Program-made: the position numbers and the translations under genes | In this document: in pieces, positions 11,129 through 19,851 of the stretch | Layout of the letters: each line of letters begins with the position of its first letter | How positions within the stretch are numbered: position 1 is the stretch's first letter | The notes under the pieces: model-generated | Databases searched by the model: none | What the model saw: the letters and a program-made list of their open reading frames with translations, nothing else | Told to the model about the DNA's origin: nothing | Source of the DNA: CAVPFA01 sp963703655 | GTDB lineage: Bacteria; Actinomycetota; Acidimicrobiia; Acidimicrobiales; Bog-793 | Direction: 5' to 3' | Length of the DNA: 64,000 bases | Assembly (NCBI GenBank): GCA_963703655.1 | Contig: CAVPFA010000003.1 | Location: 1,116,001-1,180,000 of the forward strand

Positions 11129-12247
11129 GTGCGCTCCGCGCTGTCTCGAAGTGACGTCGGGCTGTTCAGCGCAGGAGCGCTACTCACCGCCGCTTCGGGG
11201 GTAACCCGCTATGCGCACGTGGGAAGGGTCGTCCCCTTCGTCGTATCGACGGCGGCCCTGGGCATACTCGCAAGCATCGTGGGGCGCAGCGTCGACCGGC
11301 TCGGCGATCGCCTCGGGGCCGGGATGACCGGCGTCGTGCAGTCTGCGCTGGGCAACCTCCCCGAGCTCTTCTTCGGGATATTCGCGCTTCGCGCGGGGCT
11401 TGTCGGCGTCGTCCAGGCCGCCCTGATCGGTTCGATCCTCGCCAACATCCTGCTCGTCCTCGGCCTCGCCTTCATCGTCGGGGGGCTCAGGCACGGGACG
11501 CAACGCTTCCGGGCCGAGAGCGCCCGAACCATCGTCGTTCTGCTCGTGCTCGCCGTCTCGGTCCTCATGATCCCCAGCCTGAGCGCGCATCTGAACGTCG
11601 CCGTGAGACATCACGAAGGCGCGCTCTCCAACGTCGCAGCCGTCGTGTTGCTGATCGTGTTCGTCCTCTCGATCCCAGGCTCGGTCCGCCGGGAGTCGCG
11701 TCCCTCTCCCGAGGACGAGGCGTCCCTCGGCTCGGGTACGAGCCGGCACGGGAGCGAGCCGAACGGGGCCGTCGGCACGGTCGTGCTGTGGCCCGTGGGG
11801 CTCGTGGTCGCGTCGCTGCTCGTCTCGAGCGTCGCAGCGGCGTTCGTCTCGGACTGGTTCGTGGCCGCTCTCACCCCGGCGCTCTCGGCGCTGCACATGT
11901 CCGAGGCGTTCGCAGGTCTCGTTGTCGTGGCGATCGCCGGCAACGCGGTCGAGAACGTCGTCGGAATCCAACTTGCCGCCCGCAATCGCAGCGATTACGC
12001 GCTCTCGGTCATCTTGCAGAGCCCGGTGCAGATCGCGTTGCTGCTGATCCCGGTGCTCGTGCTCCTGTCGGGCGCCCTGGGCGGAGCTCACCTCACCCTG
12101 GTCCTGTCCCCCCTCCTCGCGGTCGTGCTGGCGCTGACGACCCTGATCGGGGCCGTCGTCGTCCTCGACGGTGAGTCGACCTGGCTCGAAGGCGCCTGCC
12201 TCGTCGGCCTCTATGTAGTCATCGGCACCGCCTTCTGGTGGGGATGA
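11129..12247 (+). CDS. CaCA-family calcium/proton-type cation exchanger
   Basis: Integral membrane antiporter, probably exporting Ca2+ or a related cation against H+ or Na+. The first alpha repeat carries GNLPELFFGIFALRAGLVG followed by GSILANILLVLG. The second carries GLVVVAIAGNAVENVVG. About eleven hydrophobic segments are visible, with a central hydrophilic loop (about residues 190-215) as in CAX proteins. The GTG start is the one giving the N-terminal helix. It is divergent from coaX and may be monocistronic, because a hairpin follows. Confidence 0.85.
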   Translation: MRSALSRSDVGLFSAGALLTAASGVTRYAHVGRVVPFVVSTAALGILASIVGRSVDRLGDRLGAGMTGVVQSALGNLPELFFGIFALRAGLVGVVQAALIGSILANILLVLGLAFIVGGLRHGTQRFRAESARTIVVLLVLAVSVLMIPSLSAHLNVAVRHHEGALSNVAAVVLLIVFVLSIPGSVRRESRPSPEDEASLGSGTSRHGSEPNGAVGTVVLWPVGLVVASLLVSSVAAAFVSDWFVAALTPALSALHMSEAFAGLVVVAIAGNAVENVVGIQLAARNRSDYALSVILQSPVQIALLLIPVLVLLSGALGGAHLTLVLSPLLAVVLALTTLIGAVVVLDGESTWLEGACLVGLYVVIGTAFWWG

Positions 12248-12274
12248 GGGTCGCAGAACCGCCGCCGGCGCAGC

Positions 12275-12289
12275 CGGGCCGAGGGCCCG
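12275..12289 (+). terminator. Possible terminator after the cation exchanger
   Basis: A 6-bp GC stem (CGGGCC/GGCCCG) with a three-base loop starts 28 bases after the stop codon. There is no U-tract, so this is only a candidate. Confidence 0.3.
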
Positions 12290-12335
12290 AGGGGTTGGCA
12301 GGCGGGCCTCCCACGTCGTCTGCAAGAGTGGTGCC

Positions 12336-13064
12336 ATGGACTCCCCGTCGTGGTCGGAACTCGCCGACGCGCTCACAAGGTCGCTGGAGCTGACCACCCC
12401 TCCGGTTGCCATCACCTTCGAGGCCGGTGTCCCCGAGAACCTGCAGCCTTACGGGGGCTCGAAGCCCACACCCACGCTCGACGGCAGGACGGGCCCCGTC
12501 CCGGCCGGGTGCGTGTTCTGGGCCAAGGCCGTCGACCGGACGTTCTCGACCGTTGCGAGCGATCACGCCAACTGCAGCGTCGGCACCTTGGTGCACGGCT
12601 TCGCCGGTCTCGACGAGGTGGCGGGCAACTCCGACGTGGCCGCGCTGGCCGAGTCGGGCTGGGTCAAAATGGAACAGGTGCCGGCGATACCTAGGGTTCA
12701 CGAGCGCCCCGGCTCGGTGACCTACGGGCCGCTGGCCGAAGCTTCGGGCACTCCGGACGTCGTGCTCATCCGGATAAGCGCCAGCCAGCTCATGCTCATC
12801 GCCGACGCGGTGCCTGGGCTGCACATCGGCGGAAAGCCGCAGTGTCACATCATCGCCCTGGCCAAGGAGAACGGCGAGGTAGCGGCCAGCCTCGGCTGCA
12901 CGCTCAGCCGGAGCCGCTCGGGCATGCCGCCAGACGAGATGACGTGCGCCATACCCGGGCCCAGGCTCGCCGAGGTGGTGGCGAGCGTCGAGACGACGGC
13001 TCGGATCGACGCCGTCGCGTCGTCGTACGTAGCCGCCGACGCCGAACGCTTCGCCGAGACCTGA
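12336..13064 (+). CDS. DUF169-family cysteine-rich protein
   Basis: Matches the DUF169 family of unknown function (MDSPSWSELADALTR start, TPPVAITF near residue 27). Cysteines appear in PAGCVFWAKA, HANCSVG, GKPQCHII, LGCTLSR and MTCAIPG. That pattern would suit a bound metal or Fe-S centre, but this is inference. The length of 242 residues is normal for the family. It has no membrane segment or signal peptide. It is convergent with the NfuA-like gene and sits near a radical SAM gene, so a role in redox or Fe-S-dependent metabolism is possible. Confidence 0.75.
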   Translation: MDSPSWSELADALTRSLELTTPPVAITFEAGVPENLQPYGGSKPTPTLDGRTGPVPAGCVFWAKAVDRTFSTVASDHANCSVGTLVHGFAGLDEVAGNSDVAALAESGWVKMEQVPAIPRVHERPGSVTYGPLAEASGTPDVVLIRISASQLMLIADAVPGLHIGGKPQCHIIALAKENGEVAASLGCTLSRSRSGMPPDEMTCAIPGPRLAEVVASVETTARIDAVASSYVAADAERFAET

Positions 13065-13071
13065 GCCCGAC

Positions 13072-13126
13072 GGGCAACGGCCGGCGGCTGGGGCGGCCTG
13101 CTTGGGTGGCCCGCCGCCTATTGCCC
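13072..13126. terminator. Candidate bidirectional terminator between convergent genes
   Basis: Nested inverted repeats pair GGGCAA with TTGCCC and GGCGGC with GCCGCC, and an inner GGGGC faces GCCC. It fills the 69-base gap between the DUF169 stop and the nfuA-like stop. No U-tract is present on either strand. Confidence 0.4.
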
Positions 13127-13133
13127 GGCCCGC

Positions 13134-13808
13134 TTACTTCTTGGCGGCCTCGAAGTACGGGTTTGTGCCCGACGCGTGGTCGGTCACGTCGACGATGTTG
13201 ATGATCTCGGGCACGCTGTCGCGGATCGCGACCTCGATCCCCTGGCTGAGCGTTACCGCCGCCATACCGCACCCGGCGCAGCCACCTGACAGACGAAGGT
13301 AGGCCGTGTCCTCCTCGACCGCCACCAGATCGGCTCTGCCGCCGTGCGCCGCTATGGCGGGATTGATCTGCTGGTCGAGTACCTGGAGCAGGCGCTGAGC
13401 AACGTCACCGCTCAGGTCCGGGGGGGGCCCGGTCATCGCCGGGCTCTGCCGGCTGGGAGGCGGCCGGTTCGGGTTCCGGATGACCATGCCGGCTTCGCCC
13501 GCCTCCCGGCTTAGGTCCAGCACAGAACCACGCAAACGGTCGATGCTCGGTCCGGGAACGACGAGCGTGAGACCGTCGAGGTCCTCGATCCAATCGCCCG
13601 CCGTTGCGTCGGCCGTGGCTTGGAAGTACATGTCGTAGGTGTACGCGTCGTCCTGGGTGCCGCTGATCTCCACGCACAGCGCAAGTGTCCCGGGCGCGGC
13701 CTCGGCAGCCCTGAGCTCGAGGATCTCGGCCAGGGCCGGCGCTGTCAGGCGGAGAACCGGGACGCCATCGCTGTCACCATCGCTGTGATTCGTGCCGTCG
13801 TCGCTCAT
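13134..13808 (-). CDS. nfuA: NfuA-like Fe-S cluster carrier (degenerate A-type domain plus NifU C-terminal domain)
   Basis: Carrier that delivers Fe-S clusters to target apoproteins. Residues 18-115 have the A-type (IscA/HesB) layout ending MVIRNPN but lack that domain's cluster-binding cysteines, as in E. coli NfuA. Residues 135-200 form the NifU-like domain with the CxxC in GGCAGCGMAAVTLSQGIE. GAAGGA lies six bases before the ATG. It is divergent from the radical SAM gene with a 99-base shared upstream region, so a functional pairing is plausible. Confidence 0.85.
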   Translation of the reverse strand: MSDDGTNHSDGDSDGVPVLRLTAPALAEILELRAAEAAPGTLALCVEISGTQDDAYTYDMYFQATADATAGDWIEDLDGLTLVVPGPSIDRLRGSVLDLSREAGEAGMVIRNPNRPPPSRQSPAMTGPPPDLSGDVAQRLLQVLDQQINPAIAAHGGRADLVAVEEDTAYLRLSGGCAGCGMAAVTLSQGIEVAIRDSVPEIINIVDVTDHASGTNPYFEAAKK

Positions 13809-13895
13809 CAGATGTCCTTCGGGAGGCGGGCCAGTGCCATCTTAGGGCCATGGCGGGCGCCGTGGTCACTGAGCGGAACTCTCGAGCGGTGGTTG

Positions 13896-13901
13896 TAGCG
13901 T
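13896..13901 (+). promoter_or_regulatory. -10 box of a putative leaderless promoter for the radical SAM gene
   Basis: TAGCGT ends six bases before the GTG start, so transcription would begin at or next to the start codon. No Shine-Dalgarno site is visible and the -35 region is weak. Confidence 0.35.
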
Positions 13902-13907
13902 CCTGGC

Positions 13908-15461
13908 GTGCGTGTTCTTCTGGTGTCCACCTACGAGCTCGGGCATCAACCGGTGCACGTCGCCTCCCCCGCCGCAGCTCTTCGCGCGAACGGCCACGAC
14001 GTGCGCGCGATCGACGTCTCGGTCGAGCCATGGGAGCCTCGCCTCGTGGAATGGGCCGATCGCGTCGCTTTTTCTGTGCCGATGCACACTGCGATGCGCA
14101 TGGCGGTGAGCCTCGCGGCCTCGGTGCGCGCTCAACGCCCCGAGCTTCCGGTCTGCCTGTACGGGCTCTATGCGGGTATCAGCCGTGAAGCGACGACCGC
14201 CGTGACCGCGGGCATCGCCGATCTGGTCATCGCCGGCGAATACGAGCCGGCCCTGCTCGCGTGGGCCGACGGCGCCGGGGGCGACACCGTCGGCGCTGCC
14301 GGGGGCGACACCGTCGGCGGCCTCGCCGGCGTCCGGGGCGGGCCGGCGGCTGTTGCCCCCGCGTCTGATGGCTCCGGGAGAGGGAGCACCGTCGTGGTTC
14401 ATCTGGGCCGCAGTAGCTTCCTCACCCCCGCTCGCGACCTCCTGCCGCCGCTGGAGAGCTACGCCCGGCTCGTCGTAGGCGACGAATCGCGGCTCGCCGG
14501 CGCCGTGGAGGCCAGCCACGGATGCTCTCACCGCTGCCGGCACTGCCCGTTGCCGGTCGTCTACGACGGGCGCCTCCGGGTCGTGCCCGAGGACGTCGTC
14601 GTGAGCGACGTTGCCCAGCTCGTGGCGATGGGCGCGAGACACGTGACCTTTTCCGACCCGGACTTCCTCAACGGGCCTCGCCATGCCGTCCGGGTCGTGC
14701 GGGCCGTCAATGCCTGCTTCCCCGATCTCAGTTTCGACTGCACGACCAAGGTCGAGCACATCCTGGCCCACGGGGAGCTATGGCCCGAGCTGGCCGAGGC
14801 CGGCTGCCTGTTCGTCGTCTCAGCGTTCGAGTCGGTCAGCGGCAGGACGCTCCGCATCCTCGACAAGCGACATTCGGCGGCCGACGCGAGCGAGGCGGTG
14901 ATCCTGCTGCGGAGCCACGGGATCGAGGTCCGGCCCTCGTGGTTGCCGTTCACACCGTGGACGACCGCCGCCGAGCTGGTAGCGATGCTCGACTTCGTCG
15001 TCGCCCACGACCTCGTGGCCAACGTCGACGCGGTGCAGTACACCATTCGCCTCCTCCTCCCCGAGGGCTCGCTCCTTCTCTCGGCCCCGGAGGTGACCGC
15101 ACGGCTGGCCCATTACGACCCGGCCCGGCTCAGCTGGGTCTGGACGGCCGAGGATGCTCGGCTCGACGACCTGCAGCGCGAGCTCGCAGCGCTCGTCGAG
15201 GCGGCCGGGAGCGGGCCGGAGGCGGCCGGCGCCGAGGACACCTACGCCGAGGTGGACGCTCGCGTCCGGGCCTTCACGGCGAGCCGCGGCACGCCGAGTC
15301 GCGCCAAGAGGTCCACCGCGGCCCGACCCGGCCGCGGAAGCCGGTCGAGAGGGCCCGCCGGGCCGAGGCCGAAGCTGAGCGAGCCATGGTTCTGCTGCAG
15401 CGAGCCGACCTCGACCCAGCGGGAGGCCGTGCGCGCCGGCGCGGCGCTCGGCGGCGCGTAG
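13908..15461 (+). CDS. Radical SAM protein with CCSEP tail (CUAEP/CCAEP-tail family-like)
   Basis: Residues 1-125 resemble a cobalamin-binding-type Rossmann domain (MRVLLVSTYELGHQP) but without the DxHxxG ligand motif. The radical SAM core follows, with the CxxxCxxC cluster at Cys206, Cys210 and Cys213 (GCSHRCRHC). Near the end, residues 494-500 read WFCCSEP, then TSTQREAV. I recall a family named for a CUAEP or CCAEP tail, some members being selenoproteins; this protein has two ordinary cysteines there. A Gly/Asp/Thr repeat lies near residues 122-140. Substrate and product are unknown. The start is GTG. It converges with nadC, two bases apart. Confidence 0.8.
   Translation: MRVLLVSTYELGHQPVHVASPAAALRANGHDVRAIDVSVEPWEPRLVEWADRVAFSVPMHTAMRMAVSLAASVRAQRPELPVCLYGLYAGISREATTAVTAGIADLVIAGEYEPALLAWADGAGGDTVGAAGGDTVGGLAGVRGGPAAVAPASDGSGRGSTVVVHLGRSSFLTPARDLLPPLESYARLVVGDESRLAGAVEASHGCSHRCRHCPLPVVYDGRLRVVPEDVVVSDVAQLVAMGARHVTFSDPDFLNGPRHAVRVVRAVNACFPDLSFDCTTKVEHILAHGELWPELAEAGCLFVVSAFESVSGRTLRILDKRHSAADASEAVILLRSHGIEVRPSWLPFTPWTTAAELVAMLDFVVAHDLVANVDAVQYTIRLLLPEGSLLLSAPEVTARLAHYDPARLSWVWTAEDARLDDLQRELAALVEAAGSGPEAAGAEDTYAEVDARVRAFTASRGTPSRAKRSTAARPGRGSRSRGPAGPRPKLSEPWFCCSEPTSTQREAVRAGAALGGA
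14274..14319. repeat. Two-copy 24-base direct repeat in the radical SAM gene
   Basis: A 22-base unit at 14274-14295 recurs exactly at 14298-14319, a 24-base period that duplicates an AGGDTVGA octapeptide. It is in frame and lies in the linker before the radical SAM core. Confidence 0.7.
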
Positions 15462-15463
15462 CC

Positions 15464-16399
15464 CTACCCGGTAGCGCCCCCTGCGCCCGCAGCGCCCGCG
15501 CCCTCCGCGCCGGCGAGATCGAGCCCGATGTCCAGCGCCAAGACCGAATGGGTGAGCGCACCGACTGAGATGACGTCCGCCCCCGCGCTGGCGTAGTCGG
15601 CGACGTTCCCGAGGTTGACGCCGCCCGACGCCTCGACCAGCACGAACCCGGCCGCCCCCCGCGGGTGGGTCCGCACGAGCTGGACGCAGGCGCGGACCTC
15701 GGTCGGGGTCATGTTGTCGCACATGACGAGCATCGCCCCCGCCTCGAGGGCCTCGGCCACCTGGCCGAGCCGGTCGCACTCCACCTCCACCATCCGCCCG
15801 GGCCATCGTTCGAGGGCATTGTGGACGGCCTCGCCGACCGACAGGGCGCCGAGGTGGTTGTCCTTGATGAGCACGCCCTCCGAGAGGCTGCCCCGGTGGT
15901 TGGCTGCGCCGCCTGCCCGCACGGCCGCCTTCTCGAGGGCCCTCAGGCCCGGCGTGGTCTTGCGCGTGTCCCAGACCCTCGTCGAAGGGTTGGCTCGGCG
16001 GGCGGCCTCGACGTAGCGGCGCGCCGCCGTTGCGACTCCCGAGAGATGGCAGAGGAAGTTGAGAGTCGTCCGCTCGGCGGTGAGCAACGAACGCAACGGG
16101 CCCTCGACCGTCCCGATCACGCCGCCCACCCCGATCTCGCCGCCGTCGCCGACCGCCCAGGTCACCTCCAAAGAGGGGTCGACCTGGATGAAGGTCTGCT
16201 CGGCACAAAGCGTGCCGGCGACGATCCCCGGCGCCCGCGCGACGAACGCCGCCCGCCCCCGGGAGCTCTCGGGCAGCAGCGACGCAGACAGGTCGCCGAG
16301 CGGGAGCAGATCCTCGGCGAGCGCCAGCGCCACCGCCGCGCGGACCGCCGCGATCGGCGGGTGGACGTCGTCGCGGCGCATCAGAACCGATCTTGTCAC
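15464..16399 (-). CDS. nadC: Nicotinate-nucleotide diphosphorylase (carboxylating), quinolinate phosphoribosyltransferase
   Basis: Makes nicotinate mononucleotide from quinolinate and PRPP in de novo NAD synthesis. Family motifs include TLNFLCHLSGVAT, WDTRKTTPGLRALEKAAV, GGAANHR and IKDNHLGAL, and VEASGGVNLGNV for phosphate binding. The length of 311 residues includes a Gly/Ala-rich tail. The GTG start overlaps the nadB stop (GTGA). It is the last gene of the long minus-strand array. Confidence 0.95.
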   Translation of the reverse strand: MTRSVLMRRDDVHPPIAAVRAAVALALAEDLLPLGDLSASLLPESSRGRAAFVARAPGIVAGTLCAEQTFIQVDPSLEVTWAVGDGGEIGVGGVIGTVEGPLRSLLTAERTTLNFLCHLSGVATAARRYVEAARRANPSTRVWDTRKTTPGLRALEKAAVRAGGAANHRGSLSEGVLIKDNHLGALSVGEAVHNALERWPGRMVEVECDRLGQVAEALEAGAMLVMCDNMTPTEVRACVQLVRTHPRGAAGFVLVEASGGVNLGNVADYASAGADVISVGALTHSVLALDIGLDLAGAEGAGAAGAGGATG

Positions 16400-18108
16400 A
16401 CGTTGAGGACCGCTGAGCTGGGCTCGCGTCTGTCGATGGACGTTGCCCGGTGGTCAGCTCCGTGCGACAGCCGGCACCGGAAGCCTGGCGAGGTCTCGGG
16501 GAAGTCCGATCGCGCGTGCGACCCGCGCGTCTCCTCGCGTGCGGTCGCGGCCTCCAACAGCGCCCGGGCGACGTCGGTGAGATTCCTCAACTCCGCCGCA
16601 GCCTTGTCCACCGTGGGGGAGAGCCCCGCGCAGATGCCGGCGAGGTCGTCGGAGGCGTGCGCCAGCGACGAGGCATCCCGGACGACGCCGGCGCAGCTGG
16701 TCATCGCGGCCTGAAGCGACGCGCGCTGCAGCGCGATCGCGTCGCCGCCGCCCGCCGCGGCACCGGCCGGCCCGCCCGTGGACGGACGGTGCTCGCCACA
16801 CCGGCAGCCCGTCGTCGGGCGAACAGGGATCGCCTCTGGCGGATCGGCTGGCGGCCGCTGCGGGCCAGTTTCTCTGCGGGCGCCCTTCGCGCCGGGCATG
16901 CCGGCGAGCGCGCCGGTTGCCTCGGACGGGTCACGCCGGGCCACTATCGCATCGACGCAGCGAGCACCGAAGACCATGCCCTCGAGAAGCGAATTCGAGG
17001 CGAGCCGGTTGGCTCCGTGAACCCCGGTGCAGGCGACCTCGCCGGCCGCCCAGAGGCCAGGAAGCGTCGTCGCGCCGTCCAGGTTCACGAGAACCCCCCC
17101 GGACAGGTAGTGCGCTGCAGGAGCGACCGGCAGCCAGTCCCGGGCTGGATCGAGGCCGACCTCGCCCAGCGCTACCGCAATCGTCGGGAACCTCCGGCCG
17201 AAGTCCTCGAGCGCCGTCGCGTCCAGCCACACGTGATCGCTTCCCTCCTCCGCCACCTTGACGGCGATCGCCCGGCTCACGACGTCGCGGGGCAGGAGCT
17301 CGTCGACGAAACGGTCACCGGCAAGGTCGCGAAGCACGGCCCCGTGACCCCGGAGCGCCTCGGAGATGAGCGGGCGCGGCATGGCGGGGTGATGGAGGGC
17401 GGTCGGGTGGAACTGCATGAACTCCATGTCGGCCACCGGGACGCCGGCTCGCAGGGCCATGGCGATCCCGTCGCCGGTCGCCTGCGTGGGATTGGTGGTC
17501 ACGGCGTACATCTGTCCGGCCCCACCACATGCGAGGACGACGTGAGAGGCCTCGACACGCTGCACGTCGCCGGCCGGGTCGAGCGCGAGCAGGCCGGTGC
17601 ACCGACCCGCCTCGACGACGAGATCGAGGGCGAACCATTGCTCGAGGATCGCCGCCGCGCTCGAGCGAACGGCCGCGACGAGAGCGCGCTCCACTTCTGC
17701 GCCGGTCGCCGTCCCGCCGGCGTGAAGGACGCGCGCCGTCGAGTGGCCACCTTCCCTTGCCCTGGACAGTCCCCCGTCCGGGACCCGGTCGAACACGGCG
17801 CCCAGCGCGATGAGCTCGTGTACTCGCAAGGGACCCTCGTCGACAAGTACCCGCACCGCGGCCTCGTCGCACAGGCCCGCTCCGGCGCGCAGCGTGTCCG
17901 CCAGGTGCAGGTCGGTCGAGTCCTCGTCGCCGGCCAGCACGGCCGCGATGCCACCCTGGGCCCAGCGGGTCGTCGACTGCTCGAGCTCGCCCTTGGTGAG
18001 GACACCGACCCGGTCCGCACCGAGCTGGGCGAGGCGGACCGCCGCAGAAAGGCCCGCCACCCCGCTCCCAACCACCAGGACGTCGAGACGCCGGGGCGGG
18101 CTCACCAC
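16396..18108 (-). CDS. nadB: L-aspartate oxidase
   Basis: FAD-dependent oxidation of L-aspartate to iminoaspartate for NAD synthesis. The dinucleotide-binding GSGVAGLSAAVRL is at the N terminus. TRWAQGGIAAVL, EFMQFHPTAL and GLWAAGEVACTGVHGANRLAS are diagnostic. Between the FAD domain and the C-terminal helical domain (about residues 400-455) lies a Pro/Gly/Ala-rich insertion containing TTGCRCGEH, absent from typical NadB. nadC follows directly, but nadA (quinolinate synthase) is not in the window. Confidence 0.95.
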   Translation of the reverse strand: MVSPPRRLDVLVVGSGVAGLSAAVRLAQLGADRVGVLTKGELEQSTTRWAQGGIAAVLAGDEDSTDLHLADTLRAGAGLCDEAAVRVLVDEGPLRVHELIALGAVFDRVPDGGLSRAREGGHSTARVLHAGGTATGAEVERALVAAVRSSAAAILEQWFALDLVVEAGRCTGLLALDPAGDVQRVEASHVVLACGGAGQMYAVTTNPTQATGDGIAMALRAGVPVADMEFMQFHPTALHHPAMPRPLISEALRGHGAVLRDLAGDRFVDELLPRDVVSRAIAVKVAEEGSDHVWLDATALEDFGRRFPTIAVALGEVGLDPARDWLPVAPAAHYLSGGVLVNLDGATTLPGLWAAGEVACTGVHGANRLASNSLLEGMVFGARCVDAIVARRDPSEATGALAGMPGAKGARRETGPQRPPADPPEAIPVRPTTGCRCGEHRPSTGGPAGAAAGGGDAIALQRASLQAAMTSCAGVVRDASSLAHASDDLAGICAGLSPTVDKAAAELRNLTDVARALLEAATAREETRGSHARSDFPETSPGFRCRLSHGADHRATSIDRREPSSAVLNV

Positions 18109-18133
18109 CTCGTCCGCCGGCCGGCGCCGGCGA

Positions 18134-18982
18134 TCATGTGCCGGCCGCCAGGTTGTCGATCAAGCGGACCGGACCGACTCCGGCCGCGATGAGCAGGCGC
18201 AGCTCGCCGGCGAGGCGGGCCGGGGACTCGAAGCTGACAGGATCGATTACCACTGCATAGTCCAGTCGTGCCCGCGGCTCGCGCGCGACCACGGCGGCCA
18301 TCGCGCTTTCTACTCCTGCCGTGCGTCGCTCGCCGGCATCGACGGCGGCTTTGCCCTCGCCGAGCGCCTTGAACAGGACCGTCGCCGCGCGGCGGTCCTC
18401 GGGCGCGAGACGCCGGTTGCGGCTCGAGCATGCGAGGCCGTCAGGCTCTCGCACCGTCGGGCAGCCGACGATGTCAGCGTCGAGATCGAGATCCTCGACC
18501 AGGCGGCGCACGACGGCCAACTGCTGAAAGTCCTTCTCACCGAAGAACGCTGTGCATGTGCCGGCAAGAGAGAGCAGCTTGGTGACGACGGTGGCGACGC
18601 CGGCAAAGTGCCCCGGGCGGGAAGCGCCCTCGAGTCGTTCGGCGAGCGGTCCGGGCTCGACCCGGGTCGGCGGCGCCCCTCCCGGGTACATCTCGCCGGC
18701 GGAGGGCGCGAAGACGAGCTCGACACCCGCCGCTCCGGCAATGGCCAGGTCTTGCTCCAGGCTCGAAGGGTAGTGCGCCAGGTCCTCGGCGGACGCGAAC
18801 TGGAGCGGGTTCACGAAAATCGTCACCGCCGCGACATCGCGGGTCGAGACCGCAGCCCCGATGAGCGACAGGTGCCCCTCGTGCAGCCCGCCCATGGTCG
18901 GGACGAGCCCGAGCCGGGCGCCGGCCGCGCGCAGCGACGAGGTCGCCTTGCGGAATTCGTCGCGCGAGCCGACTACCTCCAC
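18134..18982 (-). CDS. panC: Pantoate--beta-alanine ligase (pantothenate synthetase)
   Basis: ATP-dependent condensation of pantoate and beta-alanine. The HIGH-type motif is in PTMGGLHEGHLSLI, the pantoate site is near FGEKDFQQL and the KMSKS-like loop is SSRNRRLAPEDR. The length of 282 residues is normal. The GTG start is 57 bases after the DUF2520 stop. Its place after the DUF2520 gene and before nadB suggests one transcript for cofactor genes. Confidence 0.95.
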   Translation of the reverse strand: MEVVGSRDEFRKATSSLRAAGARLGLVPTMGGLHEGHLSLIGAAVSTRDVAAVTIFVNPLQFASAEDLAHYPSSLEQDLAIAGAAGVELVFAPSAGEMYPGGAPPTRVEPGPLAERLEGASRPGHFAGVATVVTKLLSLAGTCTAFFGEKDFQQLAVVRRLVEDLDLDADIVGCPTVREPDGLACSSRNRRLAPEDRRAATVLFKALGEGKAAVDAGERRTAGVESAMAAVVAREPRARLDYAVVIDPVSFESPARLAGELRLLIAAGVGPVRLIDNLAAGT

Positions 18983-19039
18983 GAACCATTCCCGGCCGCT
19001 GAGACGGGGTCGTCGATCGCGTCCAGCCCCGACCCGGCT

Positions 19040-19795
19040 TCACCTGCCGGGCGAGCCGGATCGTCTTGGCGGGGCCGGCTCCGCCGCGACGGCCGCCAAC
19101 CGGCGTGCGAGGAGGACTCCGGCGTCGTAACCGTCGAGCTCAGCCGGGTCGAGCGCGCGGCGGTGCCGCTCGATGGTGGACAGGTCCCCGCGCGCAGCAG
19201 GCCCGGTGAGCGCTGCAGCCGGTCCGAGAAGGCCGACGTCGTCGAGAGCACCCCGCGCGAGCGGCAGGAAGGCCTCGAGCGGAAGTCCCACGGACTCTGC
19301 GACGCGTTGAACTTGGCCGAGGAGCGCCACCAGGTGGTTCGCGGCCATGCAGGCGGCGGCGTGGTACTCCGCTCTCCTGTCCGGCGCGATCACGAGCGGG
19401 CGTCCACCGACAGCCAGCGCGAGGTCGGTGGCGAGCTGGTCCCCCGCTACCACGAAGTAGGCGCCGGAGCGCAGGCGCACGGCTCCGATGACGGGATCTG
19501 GCAGGGTCACGAGCGGGTGGAGCGAAGCGACGCGGGCATGGCGCGAGAGCAATTCGAGACCGAGCGCTCCCGAACAGTGCATCAAGACGGTCGACGGCAC
19601 CGGCCGGACGAGCGACGCGACCCCGGCAACTTCCCTGTCGGGCACCGTCAGCAGGACCGCGTCGACACCGTCAGCGGCCGAAGCGACGTCGTCGGTGCGT
19701 CCGAGCAGGCCCCGGACCTCGACACCTACGGCTCTGAGCGCGCCGGCGAGTGATCGCCCCGCGCGCCCTGGTCCGATGATGCGAACCGCTGTCAT
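19040..19795 (-). CDS. Rossmann-fold/DUF2520 protein (predicted oxidoreductase)
   Basis: The N-terminal NAD(P)-binding motif IIGPGRAGRSLAGAL (residues 6-20) and the following short-chain layout match the Rossmann plus DUF2520 family. The C-terminal half (from about residue 135, RRAEYHAAACMAANH) is the helical DUF2520 domain. Its position beside panC is widespread in Actinomycetota, and a role in the ketopantoate reductase step has been suggested from that context, but the substrate is not established. The ATG start gives 251 residues. The reading frame stays open upstream through folK, but that part is not coding. Confidence 0.85.
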   Translation of the reverse strand: MTAVRIIGPGRAGRSLAGALRAVGVEVRGLLGRTDDVASAADGVDAVLLTVPDREVAGVASLVRPVPSTVLMHCSGALGLELLSRHARVASLHPLVTLPDPVIGAVRLRSGAYFVVAGDQLATDLALAVGGRPLVIAPDRRAEYHAAACMAANHLVALLGQVQRVAESVGLPLEAFLPLARGALDDVGLLGPAAALTGPAARGDLSTIERHRRALDPAELDGYDAGVLLARRLAAVAAEPAPPRRSGSPGR

Positions 19796-19851
19796 GATGA
19801 CGTCGCTCCGTTCCGGCCCCGTCGCCAGGTGCCGTTCGTCTCTCAGCTGTC

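Noticed and set aside
11180..12415. 411-codon minus-strand frame opposite the cation exchanger
   Set aside because: Asp/Glu/Arg-rich shadow; the plus strand has a clear CaCA membrane protein.
16450..19753. Long plus-strand frames (580 and 647 codons) opposite nadB and panC
   Set aside because: Antisense shadows of well-identified genes.
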